Part shown: positions 54,126 through 61,939 of the stretch, one piece after another
How the letters are laid out: the number at the start of each line of letters is the position of its first letter
Position numbering within the stretch: the stretch's first letter is position 1
Assembly: GCA_003021045.1 (NCBI GenBank)
Contig: PXRN01000009.1
Span: forward strand, 1 to 64,000
Direction of reading: 5' to 3'
Length of the DNA: 64,000 nt
From: Halobacteriales archaeon QS_4_69_34
GTDB lineage: Archaea > Halobacteriota > Halobacteria > Halobacteriales > Halococcaceae
Notes under the pieces: model-generated
Told to the model about the DNA's origin: nothing
The model's input: the letters and a program-made list of their open reading frames with translations, nothing else
The model's database searches: none
Program-made: the position numbers and the translations under genes

Positions 54126-54716
54126 TCAGCGGAGCTCGCGCCGCCGACCCTTCGGGATCTGCGAGCGCAGCTCGCCGTGGAGATAGAGCCCGATCCCGAG
54201 GGGCTCGGGTTCGCCGGCGAGCCCGTGGGCGGCGATCAGGTAACCCCAGTCGCCGCCCCACCCGATGGCTTGGTCCTCGCCGGCGGCGAACCGCCGGGCC
54301 GCCTCCCGATCGAGTTCGATCACGTTTCGGCTCGCGGCCCGTCCGAAGCGCTGGACGGCGTCCGTCGTCGGCTTCCAGTGCTCCTGGCGGGTCCTGAGAA
54401 ACGTCAACCCGAGCGCCTCGATCTCGACGCCCGAGGGTGCGTCGTCGCCGAAGATCCATATCTTGCCCGCGCCCTTCTCCCAGAAGGTGAATCGCTCGAA
54501 GCGCTCCGGGGGGATGGCGAAGCGCTCGTCCCACCAGTCGAGGACCGCCTCGCGGGTGGCCCGTCCCTCGACCCGCCGCTCGTCAGCGGTGGCGGGCAGG
54601 CGATCGAAGCGCTGCCCGTCGTTGTCCCGTCCGGCGTCCCGGTCGACGCCGGCTCCGCGGCCGCCCTCCGCTCCACCGCCGTCGTCCGCTCCGCCGCTCG
54701 CTCCGTCTCCCCTCAT
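54126..54716 (-). CDS. PUA-like RNA-binding protein paired with the m5C methyltransferase (DUF7122-type)
   Basis: The 196-aa product has an acidic glycine-rich N-terminus (residues 1-45), then EAVLDWWDERFAIPPERFERFTFWEKG, and a C-terminal beta domain ending in LAGEPEPLGIGLYLHGELRSQ before IPKGRRREL, similar to the PLGWGK...YPKG end of RsmF-type rRNA methyltransferases. It overlaps the upstream methyltransferase gene by four bases (ATGA), which points to a two-subunit version of an RsmF-like enzyme: a catalytic subunit and a separate RNA-binding subunit. The functional link is inference. Confidence 0.75.
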   Translation of the reverse strand: MRGDGASGGADDGGGAEGGRGAGVDRDAGRDNDGQRFDRLPATADERRVEGRATREAVLDWWDERFAIPPERFERFTFWEKGAGKIWIFGDDAPSGVEIEALGLTFLRTRQEHWKPTTDAVQRFGRAASRNVIELDREAARRFAAGEDQAIGWGGDWGYLIAAHGLAGEPEPLGIGLYLHGELRSQIPKGRRRELR

Positions 54717-55618
54717 CGGGCGACCTCCAGCTTCGCACAGAAGAACCCGCCCGTGTTGTTCAGGTGGGGGTAGATCCGCTTCGCCTGCCGAACGCTCGGA
54801 TCGAAGCGCTCGCCCTCCCACTCGGTGACCCCGGGCCGGGCGTCGAGTCCGGTTTCGAATTCGACGAGCCGGCAGTCCTCGCTTGCCAGCACCGCATCGA
54901 GGACCGCCTCGTTCTCCTCGGGTGCGAACGTACACGTCGCGTAGACCACGATCCCGCCCGAGCGGGTCGCTCCCACTGCCCGCCGGAGGAGCGACTCCTG
55001 GACGCCCGCGACGCTCTCGACGCGTGCGAGCGACCACCCCTCTCGAGCGTCGGGGTTCTTCCGCACCGTGCCCTCACACGAACACGGCGCGTCCACGAGC
55101 GCCCGATCGAAGGCGTCGAAGCCCAACGGCGCGAGCGAGAAGTTCCGGGCGTCGCGGTTGGTAACCGCCGCACACGTGATCCCGAGGCGCTCGGCGTTGA
55201 ACCGCAACGCAGACAGGCGACCGAGGTTCGCGTCGTTGGCGACGAGCGTACCTCGGTCGTCCATCAGGGCGGCGAGCTGGCTGGTCTTGCTCCCCGGCGC
55301 GGCACACGCATCGAAGACGCGCTCGCCCGGTCGTGGGTCGAGCACCCGCGCGGGGAGCGCCGAGACCTCCTCCTGGCCGTGGAGCCAGCCGTGAAAGGCC
55401 GGCCACGTCTTCCCGGGCGTCGTCCCGTCGAGACGCAGCAGGCCCGGATGCCACTCGACGGGTTCGTGGGCGATTCCCGCGTCGTCGAGGGCCGCTCGGG
55501 TTCGCTCGACGGTCGTCGCGATGGTGTTCACCCGGGCGACCGAGGGGAGCGGGCGCTCGCAGGCCGCGCGGAAGGCCGCGACGTCCTCGACGAGCGGCTC
55601 GTAGCGCTCTAACACCAC
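54713..55618 (-). CDS. RNA 5-methylcytosine methyltransferase, RsmB/NOP2/NSUN family
   Basis: The 301-aa enzyme has the full family set: SAM motif DACAAPGSKTSQLAALM, motif VANDANLGRLSAL, the catalytic cysteine in DAPCSCEGTVRKN, and the second cysteine in VYATCTFAPEENEAVL. It lacks a PUA domain of its own. The start is one of two adjacent GTG codons (55618 or 55615), since the frame upstream is non-coding and no ATG is available. rRNA versus tRNA target cannot be decided. Confidence 0.9.
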   Translation of the reverse strand: MVLERYEPLVEDVAAFRAACERPLPSVARVNTIATTVERTRAALDDAGIAHEPVEWHPGLLRLDGTTPGKTWPAFHGWLHGQEEVSALPARVLDPRPGERVFDACAAPGSKTSQLAALMDDRGTLVANDANLGRLSALRFNAERLGITCAAVTNRDARNFSLAPLGFDAFDRALVDAPCSCEGTVRKNPDAREGWSLARVESVAGVQESLLRRAVGATRSGGIVVYATCTFAPEENEAVLDAVLASEDCRLVEFETGLDARPGVTEWEGERFDPSVRQAKRIYPHLNNTGGFFCAKLEVAR

Positions 55619-55714
55619 GATCGGGTCCGTCGTCGGCCGGCTTGTGCGTTTCCACTCGCCGGCGGCCGCTCGACGGGCCCACAGTATTAACCCCGTTCCG
55701 CCCGTCGGGCGTGC

Positions 55715-56449
55715 ATGGCACGCGTCGAGACGCGGACCGAGATCGAGTTCGACTCGCCGACGCTGATCGAGGGACTCCCGGGGGTGGGGCTCGTCGGGAA
55801 GATCGTCGCCGACCACCTGGTGGACACCTTCGGGATGGACTACCACGCGGCCGTCCGGTGTGAGGGCGTCCCGGAGGTGGCGACCTACCGGGGTGGACGC
55901 TCCGCGCTGCGCCCGCCCGTGCGCCTGCACGCCGACGCCGAGCGCGACCTCCTCGTCCTCCAGAGCGACATCCCCGTCTCACCCTCAGCGGCCTCGGAGT
56001 TCGCCACCTGCGTGACGGGCTGGCTCGCCGACCACGACGCGACGCCGGTCTACCTCAGCGGGATGCCCGCCGAGAAAGAGGGCACACCGGAGGTCTACGG
56101 CGTCGCCACCGGCGGGGGCGAGGCGCTGCTCGACGAGGCCGGGATCGTCCCCCCGCACGAGGCCGGCGCGGTCAGCGGCCCCACCGGCGCGCTGCTCGCC
56201 CAGGCTGACGCCGAGGCGCTCGATGGCGTCGGGCTCATCGCCGAGGCCAGCCCCCAGTTCCCCGACCCCGAAGCCGCCCGGGCAGTGATCACCGGCGGCG
56301 TCGAGCCCCTGACCGGAATCGAGGTCGGTACTGACGAACTCGTCGAGCAGGCCGAGGAGATCAGCGACGCGCGCGAGCAGCTCGCAAAGCGGATGCAGGG
56401 AGCCGACGACGAGGCCTCCCAGGCCCAGCCCCTCAGGATGTTCCAGTAG
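55715..56449 (+). CDS. PAC2 family protein (proteasome assembly chaperone-like)
   Basis: The 244-aa protein begins MARVETRTEIEFDSPTLIEG and shows the PAC2 pattern (LPGVGLVGKIVADHLV, VYLSGMPAEKEGTPEVYGVA) with a C-terminal coiled coil (ELVEQAEEISDAREQLAKRM). Archaeal members (PbaA/PbaB) are ATP-independent assembly chaperones for the proteasome. It is divergent from the methyltransferase with 96 bases between starts. Confidence 0.88.
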   Translation: MARVETRTEIEFDSPTLIEGLPGVGLVGKIVADHLVDTFGMDYHAAVRCEGVPEVATYRGGRSALRPPVRLHADAERDLLVLQSDIPVSPSAASEFATCVTGWLADHDATPVYLSGMPAEKEGTPEVYGVATGGGEALLDEAGIVPPHEAGAVSGPTGALLAQADAEALDGVGLIAEASPQFPDPEAARAVITGGVEPLTGIEVGTDELVEQAEEISDAREQLAKRMQGADDEASQAQPLRMFQ

Positions 56450-56731
56450 AACCTTTCTGCTGCGAGGGGTGGGCGACCGAGTGAAACGAGGGAGCCCGCC
56501 CCGTCTGCTCGCGGGCGCTGCCCGCTCGCACGGGCCGAGGCGCGAAGCGCCTCGCGGCTTGCAAAAACCCTTCATAAAAAGGCCGCGAGCGACCGCAGGG
56601 AGCGCGGTGGAGTTGCTTGCACTGCGACCGCACCACCCGAGCCCTCGATCGATCAGACGGTCTCAATCGAACACGTCTCGAGGGATCGATTCTCTCCCCT
56701 TCCACTCACGAGATCCGGCCACGTAGGAGCC

Positions 56732-57057
56732 GTGTCCGTGGCCGACGACCGTCAGTGTCCACGAGTGGAGCTGGCGATATTCACGCACGGAGAGGTCAGG
56801 AGTCCGACTTCGGTCGGCTCCTCGACGCCGACGGCGAGCGGCTGGGGACGGTCCGTGCGTTCGGCGACCGGGGCTTCCACGCGAGCGCCGGCGAGGGCGT
56901 CGTCCCGCTCGACGAACTCGCCGCGACCGGCAGGAGCGGCGAGGCCGAGCTGGTGTGGCTGCGGGGAGTGTGGCGGAATGGGGTGCATCGCGGCGGTCCC
57001 TGGACTGTCCGCCTGTGGTGCTCACGGGAGTCGACCTACTACTGGACGGAGGATTGA
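56732..57057 (+). pseudogene. Small acidic protein gene with a frameshift
   Basis: The frame from GTG 56732 reads VSVADDRQCPRVELAIFTHG EVR and then loses coding character, while the frame one base back continues with SDFGRLLDADGERLGTVRAF and ends ...WCSRESTYYWTED at 57057. Joining the two gives a coherent protein of about 107 residues, so one base is missing (or two are extra) at about 56795-56806. A TAGGAG site precedes the GTG. I do not recognise the family. It could be a real inactivation, a sequencing error, or, less likely, programmed frameshifting. Confidence 0.65.
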
Positions 57058-57083
57058 GGGGGCCGGGTCGCCCTCCTCGGGTC

Positions 57084-57974
57084 ATGGAGATCGTCGTCTT
57101 CGGGGCCGGCAGCCTCGGGAGCCTCATCGGCGGGCTGCTCGCGCGCGAACATCGAGTGACGCTCGTCGGCCGCGAGCCCCACGTCGGGCGCGTGCGCGAG
57201 TCGGGGCTCCGGGTCGCGGGCACGTTCGATCTCACGACCCACCCCGACGCGCGAACCGACGCTCCCGAGTCGGCTGACCTCGCGCTCGTCACCGTCAAGG
57301 CCTTCGACACCCCGGCGGCCGCCGAGGCACTCGCCGGCTGTGACCTCGATTCCGTACTCTCGCTCCAGAACGGCGTGGGCAACGAGGCGACGCTCGCCGC
57401 GCGCCTCGACGGCGTGCTCGCGGGCATCTGCACCTACGGCGCGCAGCTCGTCGGACCCGGCGAGGTGGCCTGCACCGGCGTCGGCGAGGTCGCCCTCGGA
57501 CCGCCCGGCGGCGGGTCGTCCGCTGCTGCCGACCGAGTGGGGGAGACGCTCCGGGCCGGCGGGATCGAGACGACGGTCGCCACGGACATACCCCGGCGGC
57601 TCTGGGAGAAGCTCGCCGTCAACGCCGGGATCAACCCGACGACGGCGCTCGCGCGCGTTCCCAACGGCGCGCTGCACGACGGGCCTGTCCGGGAGGTCGC
57701 CGCCGAGGCGGCCCGCGAGACCGCCCGCGTCGCCCGCGGGCGCGGCGTCGATCTCGGCGAGGAGGACGCCGTGGCGGCGCTCGACGACGTGGTCGCGGCC
57801 ACCGCCGAGAACAGCTCCTCGATGCTCCAGGACGTGCTCGCCGGGCAGCCCACCGAGATCGACGCGATCAACGGCTCCGTCGTCGAGCACGCCGGCCGCC
57901 CCGTGCCCGTCAATCGGACGCTCGCGGGGCTCGTGCGCGCGTGGGAGGCGGCGAACGTCCGAGACGAGGACTGA
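57084..57974 (+). CDS. panE: Ketopantoate reductase (ApbA/PanE family)
   Basis: The 296-aa protein opens MEIVVFGAGSLGSLIGGLLA, the NADPH-binding loop of 2-dehydropantoate 2-reductase, and has LVTVKAFDTPAAAEAL, SLQNGVGNEATLA, the catalytic lysine in WEKLAVNAGINPTTAL, and the C-terminal SSSMLQDVLAGQPTEIDAIN and GRPVPVN motifs. It converts ketopantoate to pantoate for coenzyme A synthesis. Some archaeal paralogues act on other 2-oxoacids, so the exact substrate is inference. Confidence 0.9.
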   Translation: MEIVVFGAGSLGSLIGGLLAREHRVTLVGREPHVGRVRESGLRVAGTFDLTTHPDARTDAPESADLALVTVKAFDTPAAAEALAGCDLDSVLSLQNGVGNEATLAARLDGVLAGICTYGAQLVGPGEVACTGVGEVALGPPGGGSSAAADRVGETLRAGGIETTVATDIPRRLWEKLAVNAGINPTTALARVPNGALHDGPVREVAAEAARETARVARGRGVDLGEEDAVAALDDVVAATAENSSSMLQDVLAGQPTEIDAINGSVVEHAGRPVPVNRTLAGLVRAWEAANVRDED

Positions 57975-58075
57975 ATCTTCGGGACGTGGTCGGACGTTCG
58001 AGATGGAGACTGAACGCGGCGAACGTTCGGAACGGGAACTGACCCGAAAAAGCGACTGCTCGGGAGCGACGCGCC

Positions 58076-58438
58076 TCAGAACGGGGCCTCGGGCCCCTCG
58101 TCGTCGGTCGTCTCGCCGGGGAAGGAAGGAGAGAGCCCGCCGCCGCCGTGGCCGGCGTCGCCCATGCCACCGCCGTCCATGCCAGTGGAGGCGTCGACGT
58201 GCTCGATCTCGGGGATCTCCTTGACCATCCGGCTCTTGATCGCCTGGATCGTCATCGGCGAGATACCACAGCCCGAGCACGCCCCGCCGAGCGCCACGGT
58301 AACGGAGCCGGACTCGCGGTCGAGCTCCTGGATCGCGGCGCTGCCGCCGTGCATTTGGATCTGCGGGAAGTTCCGGCGCAGGAAGTTGGCGATCTCCTCG
58401 CGTAGGTCGTCGTCGCTCGCTTCGGCCTGTGTGCTCAT
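58076..58438 (-). CDS. NifU-like Fe-S cluster scaffold protein
   Basis: The 120-aa protein is a stand-alone NifU C-terminal (Nfu) domain: FLRRNFPQIQMHGGSAAIQE, the cluster-binding C54 and C57 in GGACSGCGISP, and MTIQAIKSRMVKEIPEI, followed by a glycine-rich acidic tail of about 40 residues. Such proteins bind a [4Fe-4S] cluster between two subunits and pass it to target proteins. The start MSTQAEASDDDLREEI at 58438 is clear. Confidence 0.93.
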   Translation of the reverse strand: MSTQAEASDDDLREEIANFLRRNFPQIQMHGGSAAIQELDRESGSVTVALGGACSGCGISPMTIQAIKSRMVKEIPEIEHVDASTGMDGGGMGDAGHGGGGLSPSFPGETTDDEGPEAPF

Positions 58439-58463
58439 GGGCATCGATACGGCACTCGGGGGT

Positions 58464-58889
58464 TTAGACCTTTGGTTCACCGCCCCCGCCTCGCCCGTCG
58501 CCGTCTCGGCCGCCGCCCTCGCCGAGCCCGAAGACGGCACACAGTTCGGCGTCGAGCGTCTCGGCGTAGGCGTCGAGCACCCCCCGGAGCTTCTCGTCGT
58601 CAACGACCACGCCCGTGACCCGCTCGGCCGGGTTCGGGGGCAGCTCGATCCGGAACGCGCCCGTCGTCCCGCTGTCCGGGGGGCTCGTTCCGTCCGTTTC
58701 GGCGCCGCCGTCCGCGCTGCCCTCGTAGAAGGGCTCGCTCTCGTTGAGTACCTGCTGGTCGATGGCGTGGACCAGCTCGGAGTCGTAGCGCTCGCTCATC
58801 CGCTCGAACGCGTTCCGGTAGGCCGTCTGGAGCTCCGGGAAGTAGTGTTCGTACTTGTCCTCGAACTTCTCGGGGTCGAAGTCGGTCAT
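58464..58889 (-). CDS. DUF5783 family protein
   Basis: The 141-aa protein starts MTDFDPEKFEDKYEHYFPEL, typical of a conserved haloarchaeal family (DUF5783). It is helical in its first half (YRNAFERMSERYDSELVHAIDQQVL), then has a low-complexity linker and a beta strand-helix end (IELPPNPAERVTGVVVDDEK, DAYAETLDAELCAVFGLG). The function is unknown. It is upstream of the NifU-like gene on the same strand, 25 bases apart, so the two probably form an operon. Confidence 0.82.
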   Translation of the reverse strand: MTDFDPEKFEDKYEHYFPELQTAYRNAFERMSERYDSELVHAIDQQVLNESEPFYEGSADGGAETDGTSPPDSGTTGAFRIELPPNPAERVTGVVVDDEKLRGVLDAYAETLDAELCAVFGLGEGGGRDGDGRGGGGEPKV

Positions 58890-59007
58890 GGCCGGCTCGA
58901 CGCCGCGCGCTGACTAAAGCCGGGCGGTTTCTCGGGCCACAGCTGTTCGTTTTCCTTCGCCCGTCCCGGTAACGGTCCCGCGGGAGACGACCGATCGTCG
59001 GGCTCGC

Positions 59008-59099
59008 TCCCGCGTCGCGCTCGGGCTCAGTCCCGTGTCGCGCTCGGGCTCAGTCCCGTGTCGCGCTCGGGCTCAGTCCCGTGTCGCGCCCGGGTTCGT
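59008..59099. repeat. Tandem 23-bp repeat, four copies, over the ilvD stop codon
   Basis: Copies at 59008-59030, 59031-59053, 59054-59076 and 59077-59099. The middle two are identical; the first differs at one base; the fourth, which encodes the last residues of IlvD, differs at a few bases near its right end. The ilvD stop lies in the third copy. The pattern looks like local expansion of the gene's 3' end. Confidence 0.95.
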
Positions 59100-60806
59100 C
59101 ACCGCGCCCGCGGCCGCCGAGCCGAAGGCCGCGCCGTACTTCGCCAGCACGCCCGACCGATAGTCCGGCTCCGGGGGCTCCCACTCCTCCAACCGGGTAT
59201 CGAGCTCCCCGTCGGTGAGGTCCACGTCGAGCGTGCGCTCGGGTACGTCGATCGCCACCCGATCCCCGTCCTCGACGGCCGCGATGGGACCGCCGACGAA
59301 CGCCTCGGGCGCGACGTGGCCGATCATCGGCCCCCGGGTCGCCCCCGAGAACCGACCGTCCGTCAGGAGGGCGACGTCCTCCTCGTGGCCCTGGCCGACG
59401 ACGGCGGCGGTGACGCCGAGCATCTCGCGCATCCCCGGCCCGCCGCGGGGCCCCTCGCCGCGGAGCACGAGCACGTCACCGGACTCGACGTTGCCCTCTT
59501 GGACCCACTTCATCGCGCTCTCCTCGCCCTCGAACACCCGCGCGGGCCCCTCGTGGCGCAGCCGATCGTCGCCCGTCACCTTCAGCACCGCGCCGTCTGG
59601 CGCGAGATTGCCGGTGAGGATCTTGATCGCGCCCTCCTCGTGGATCGGATCCTCGACCGGTCGCACCACGTCGGAATCGACCTCGCCGTCGGCCGGCAGG
59701 TCAAGGGCGGCGAGGCTCTCGGCGATCGTCGCTCCCGTGACGGTCATCGCGTCGCCGTCGAGCAGGTCCGCGTCGAGGAGCCGCCGGAGCACGACGGGCA
59801 CGCCGCCCTCGCGGTGGAGGTCGGCCACGACACGCGTCCCGCCCGGCCGGAGGTTACAGATGTGCGGAGTGCGCTTCGAGATCGCGTCGAAGTCCTCGAT
59901 TGCGAGGTCGATTCCGGCCTCGGCGGCGAGCGCGAGCAGGTGGAGGACGCCGTTGGTCGAGCCGCCGAGCGCGACCTGGAGCGCGATGGCGTTCTCGAAG
60001 CTCTCTCTCGAAAGGACCTCCGAGGGTCGCACGTCGTTCTCGACGCAGTAGAGGACCGCCTCGCCCGCCCGGCGTGCGACGTCGAGGCGGGCCTCGCTCT
60101 CGGCGGGCGCGCTCGCCGTGCCGAGGGGTGCGAGCCCGAGCGCCTCGCTCAGGCTCGCCATCGTGTTCGCGGTGTACATCCCCGCACACGAGCCCGCACC
60201 CGGACAGGCGTCGCGTTCGAGTTCGTCGAGCTCCGCCCGGGAGATGGCCCCCTCCGCGTAGGCCCCGACGCCCTCGAAGACGTCCTGGATGGTGACGTCC
60301 CGGCCCCCGTGCTCGCCGGGGAGGATGGTCCCCCCGTAGACGAAGACGGTGGGCAGGTCCGTGCGGATGGCGGCCATCATCATCCCCGGGAGATTCTTAT
60401 CGCAGCCCGCCACCGTCACGAGGGCGTCCATGCGCTCGCCGAACGCCACCAGCTCGACGGAGTCGGCGATCACCTCCCGGCTGATCAGGGAGGCCTTCAT
60501 TCCTTCAGTACCCATCGAGATCGCGTCCGAGACCGTGATCGTCCCGAACTCGACGGGCATGCCGCCCGCGCTCTCGACGCCCTCGATCGCGGCCCCGGCG
60601 ACCGAATCGAGGTGGATGTTGCACGGAGTGACGTCGGCGGCCGGGTTCGCCACGCCGACCATCGGCGCGGCGAGGTCGTCGTCGTCGAAGCCCATCGCGC
60701 GGAACATCGACCGGTGGGGGGCGCGCTCGGCTCCCGCGGTGACCTCGTGGCTCGGGAGGCGCTCGTCCTTTCCGTGCTCGCGCGGCCGGCCGGACTGCTG
60801 GCTCAT
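59073..60806 (-). CDS. ilvD: Dihydroxy-acid dehydratase
   Basis: The 577-aa enzyme dehydrates dihydroxy-isovalerate and -methylvalerate in valine, isoleucine and leucine synthesis. It has the IlvD/Edd cluster residues in AGCDKNLPGMMMA and ACPGAGSCAGMYTANTMASL, and C-terminal motifs VALLTDGRFSGATRGPMIGH and VGGPIAAVEDGD. It probably binds a [2Fe-2S] cluster. The ATG begins MSQQSGRPREHGKDERLPSH. The last codons (GATRD, then TGA) are in the 23-bp tandem repeat. No other ilv or leu gene is in the window. Confidence 0.96.
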   Translation of the reverse strand: MSQQSGRPREHGKDERLPSHEVTAGAERAPHRSMFRAMGFDDDDLAAPMVGVANPAADVTPCNIHLDSVAGAAIEGVESAGGMPVEFGTITVSDAISMGTEGMKASLISREVIADSVELVAFGERMDALVTVAGCDKNLPGMMMAAIRTDLPTVFVYGGTILPGEHGGRDVTIQDVFEGVGAYAEGAISRAELDELERDACPGAGSCAGMYTANTMASLSEALGLAPLGTASAPAESEARLDVARRAGEAVLYCVENDVRPSEVLSRESFENAIALQVALGGSTNGVLHLLALAAEAGIDLAIEDFDAISKRTPHICNLRPGGTRVVADLHREGGVPVVLRRLLDADLLDGDAMTVTGATIAESLAALDLPADGEVDSDVVRPVEDPIHEEGAIKILTGNLAPDGAVLKVTGDDRLRHEGPARVFEGEESAMKWVQEGNVESGDVLVLRGEGPRGGPGMREMLGVTAAVVGQGHEEDVALLTDGRFSGATRGPMIGHVAPEAFVGGPIAAVEDGDRVAIDVPERTLDVDLTDGELDTRLEEWEPPEPDYRSGVLAKYGAAFGSAAAGAVTNPGATRD

Positions 60807-61565
60807 GGCTTCGAGTGTGGGCGGGGCGGCTTAACTCCCCCGTGCCCGACCGGCGTCGTAGGCCGCGGCTGATCGGGCGGACTGGCCGAGATTCCGCCGA
60901 TCGTCGGCGAAGGCGAGGACTCGCTCGCCACGCCGCCTTCCGGGCCGTCTCGATCGTGACGACCGGCTACGCCGACATGGACTTCGACGCGTGGAGCGAT
61001 CCTGCCCGGTAGGTCCTCCTGTCTTTGCGATGTTCGTCGGTGGATCGGTGGGCTCGACCGGCGGCGCGGTCGAGATCGCCCGCTGGCCCGTGATCGGCAC
61101 GTCCCTCCGGCGCGAGCGGTTCACGACCGTACACCCCGCGGCGGCCTCGCCGTGGGGCTGGGCTGGCGCGCCCGAGGAGCGCGCGATTCGGGGCACCGAC
61201 CCGTACTGGCTCCTGACGCACGTATACTGCTGGTCAAAAAAGATTATAAAGCACTCGCGGAACTTCGATCGCTCTCTGCCGATTCGCTATCGTCACATCT
61301 CGACGGACTTCTGACCGACAGTATAGTATCCCGGAAGCGCGGAGCGGCCCCGATCGCGTCGAGCGACACACCGGGTCGCGTCGAGCGATCCCCGAGGACG
61401 TTCGATCGAAAGGAGCGCGAAGCGGTCGCCGTAACGATCGGCTGGTGCGCTCGACGGGGCGTTCGGACCGCGTGCCGCGAGCGGCCCTGCGGACTGGAGG
61501 AAGATTAGAACGATACCCGTGTGTTTAATATTATGGCGGATAAATGCTGAACGGGGAACCCAGCG
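60807..61565. other. 759-bp interval with TrkH remnant and AT-rich end
   Basis: It lies between ilvD and the small zinc-finger gene. About 60920-61150 holds remains of a trkH gene (listed separately). The part 61225-61330 has AT-richer sequence and 61522-61550 contains TTTAATATTATGG, probably the promoter of the zinc-finger gene. A 118-codon ORF at 61152-61508 is basic and cysteine/arginine-rich and is not accepted as a gene. Confidence 0.45.
60920..61150 (+). pseudogene. Remnant of a TrkH-type potassium transporter gene
   Basis: One frame reads AFRAVSIVTTGYADMDFDAW then SDPAR and a TAG (61012); the frame shifted nearby continues PVFAMFVGGSVGSTGGAVEI, ARWPVIGTSLRRERFTTVHPAA. These correspond to the third and fourth pore-loop regions of TrkH (selectivity-filter TTGYA and GGSVGSTGG). 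Only about 75 codons remain, with a frameshift at about 61005-61015 and no start or stop of its own, so it is a dead fragment. Confidence 0.75.
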
Positions 61566-61811
61566 ATGAGATGTACGATCTGTCACGGGCGGCTCGACGG
61601 GGAGGACGAGGACGCGCCGATCATCGGGAGCGGGCGGGCGTACTATGTCTGTAGTTCGACCTGCGAAGAGGTGGTACACGAGGCGACGGCGGCTGCGAGC
61701 GGATCCGCGAACCGGCCATCCTTCAGTGGCGCAGGCCCGGCGGGTATCACGCCGGACCCCGCGACGACCCGGGAAGGGAGGAGAGGCGAGGCGTCGCTCG
61801 ATCCACCGTAG
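61566..61811 (+). CDS. Small zinc-finger protein (TRASH/treble-clef-like)
   Basis: The 81-aa product begins MRCTICHGRLDGEDEDAPII and has the pattern C3-x2-C6 and C29-x3-C33 (YYVCSSTCEEVVHE), a possible treble-clef metal site like those of TRASH or MYM-type fingers. The last 40 residues are glycine/proline-rich and disordered. A TTTAATATTATGG patch upstream could be the promoter. It might be a metal sensor or chaperone; there is no direct evidence. Confidence 0.65.
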   Translation: MRCTICHGRLDGEDEDAPIIGSGRAYYVCSSTCEEVVHEATAAASGSANRPSFSGAGPAGITPDPATTREGRRGEASLDPP

Positions 61812-61939
61812 CGGCGGCCGACCCCGAGAGTTCGGCCGGATCAACGGGTCTCCGACGAGGCCCACCGCGTCGCCGCGCGACCGAGCGGCTGCCCGACGTC
61901 GATTTCGGTAGCGGGAGGACCGTTCGCGCGAGATGACAC

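Noticed and set aside
59008..59099. Tandem 23-bp units as a CRISPR array
   Set aside because: The units are directly adjacent, with no spacers, and there are no cas genes.
61152..61508. 118-codon ORF in the gap before the zinc-finger gene
   Set aside because: It overlaps the TrkH remnant, its composition is basic and cysteine/arginine-rich, and it shows no family motif.
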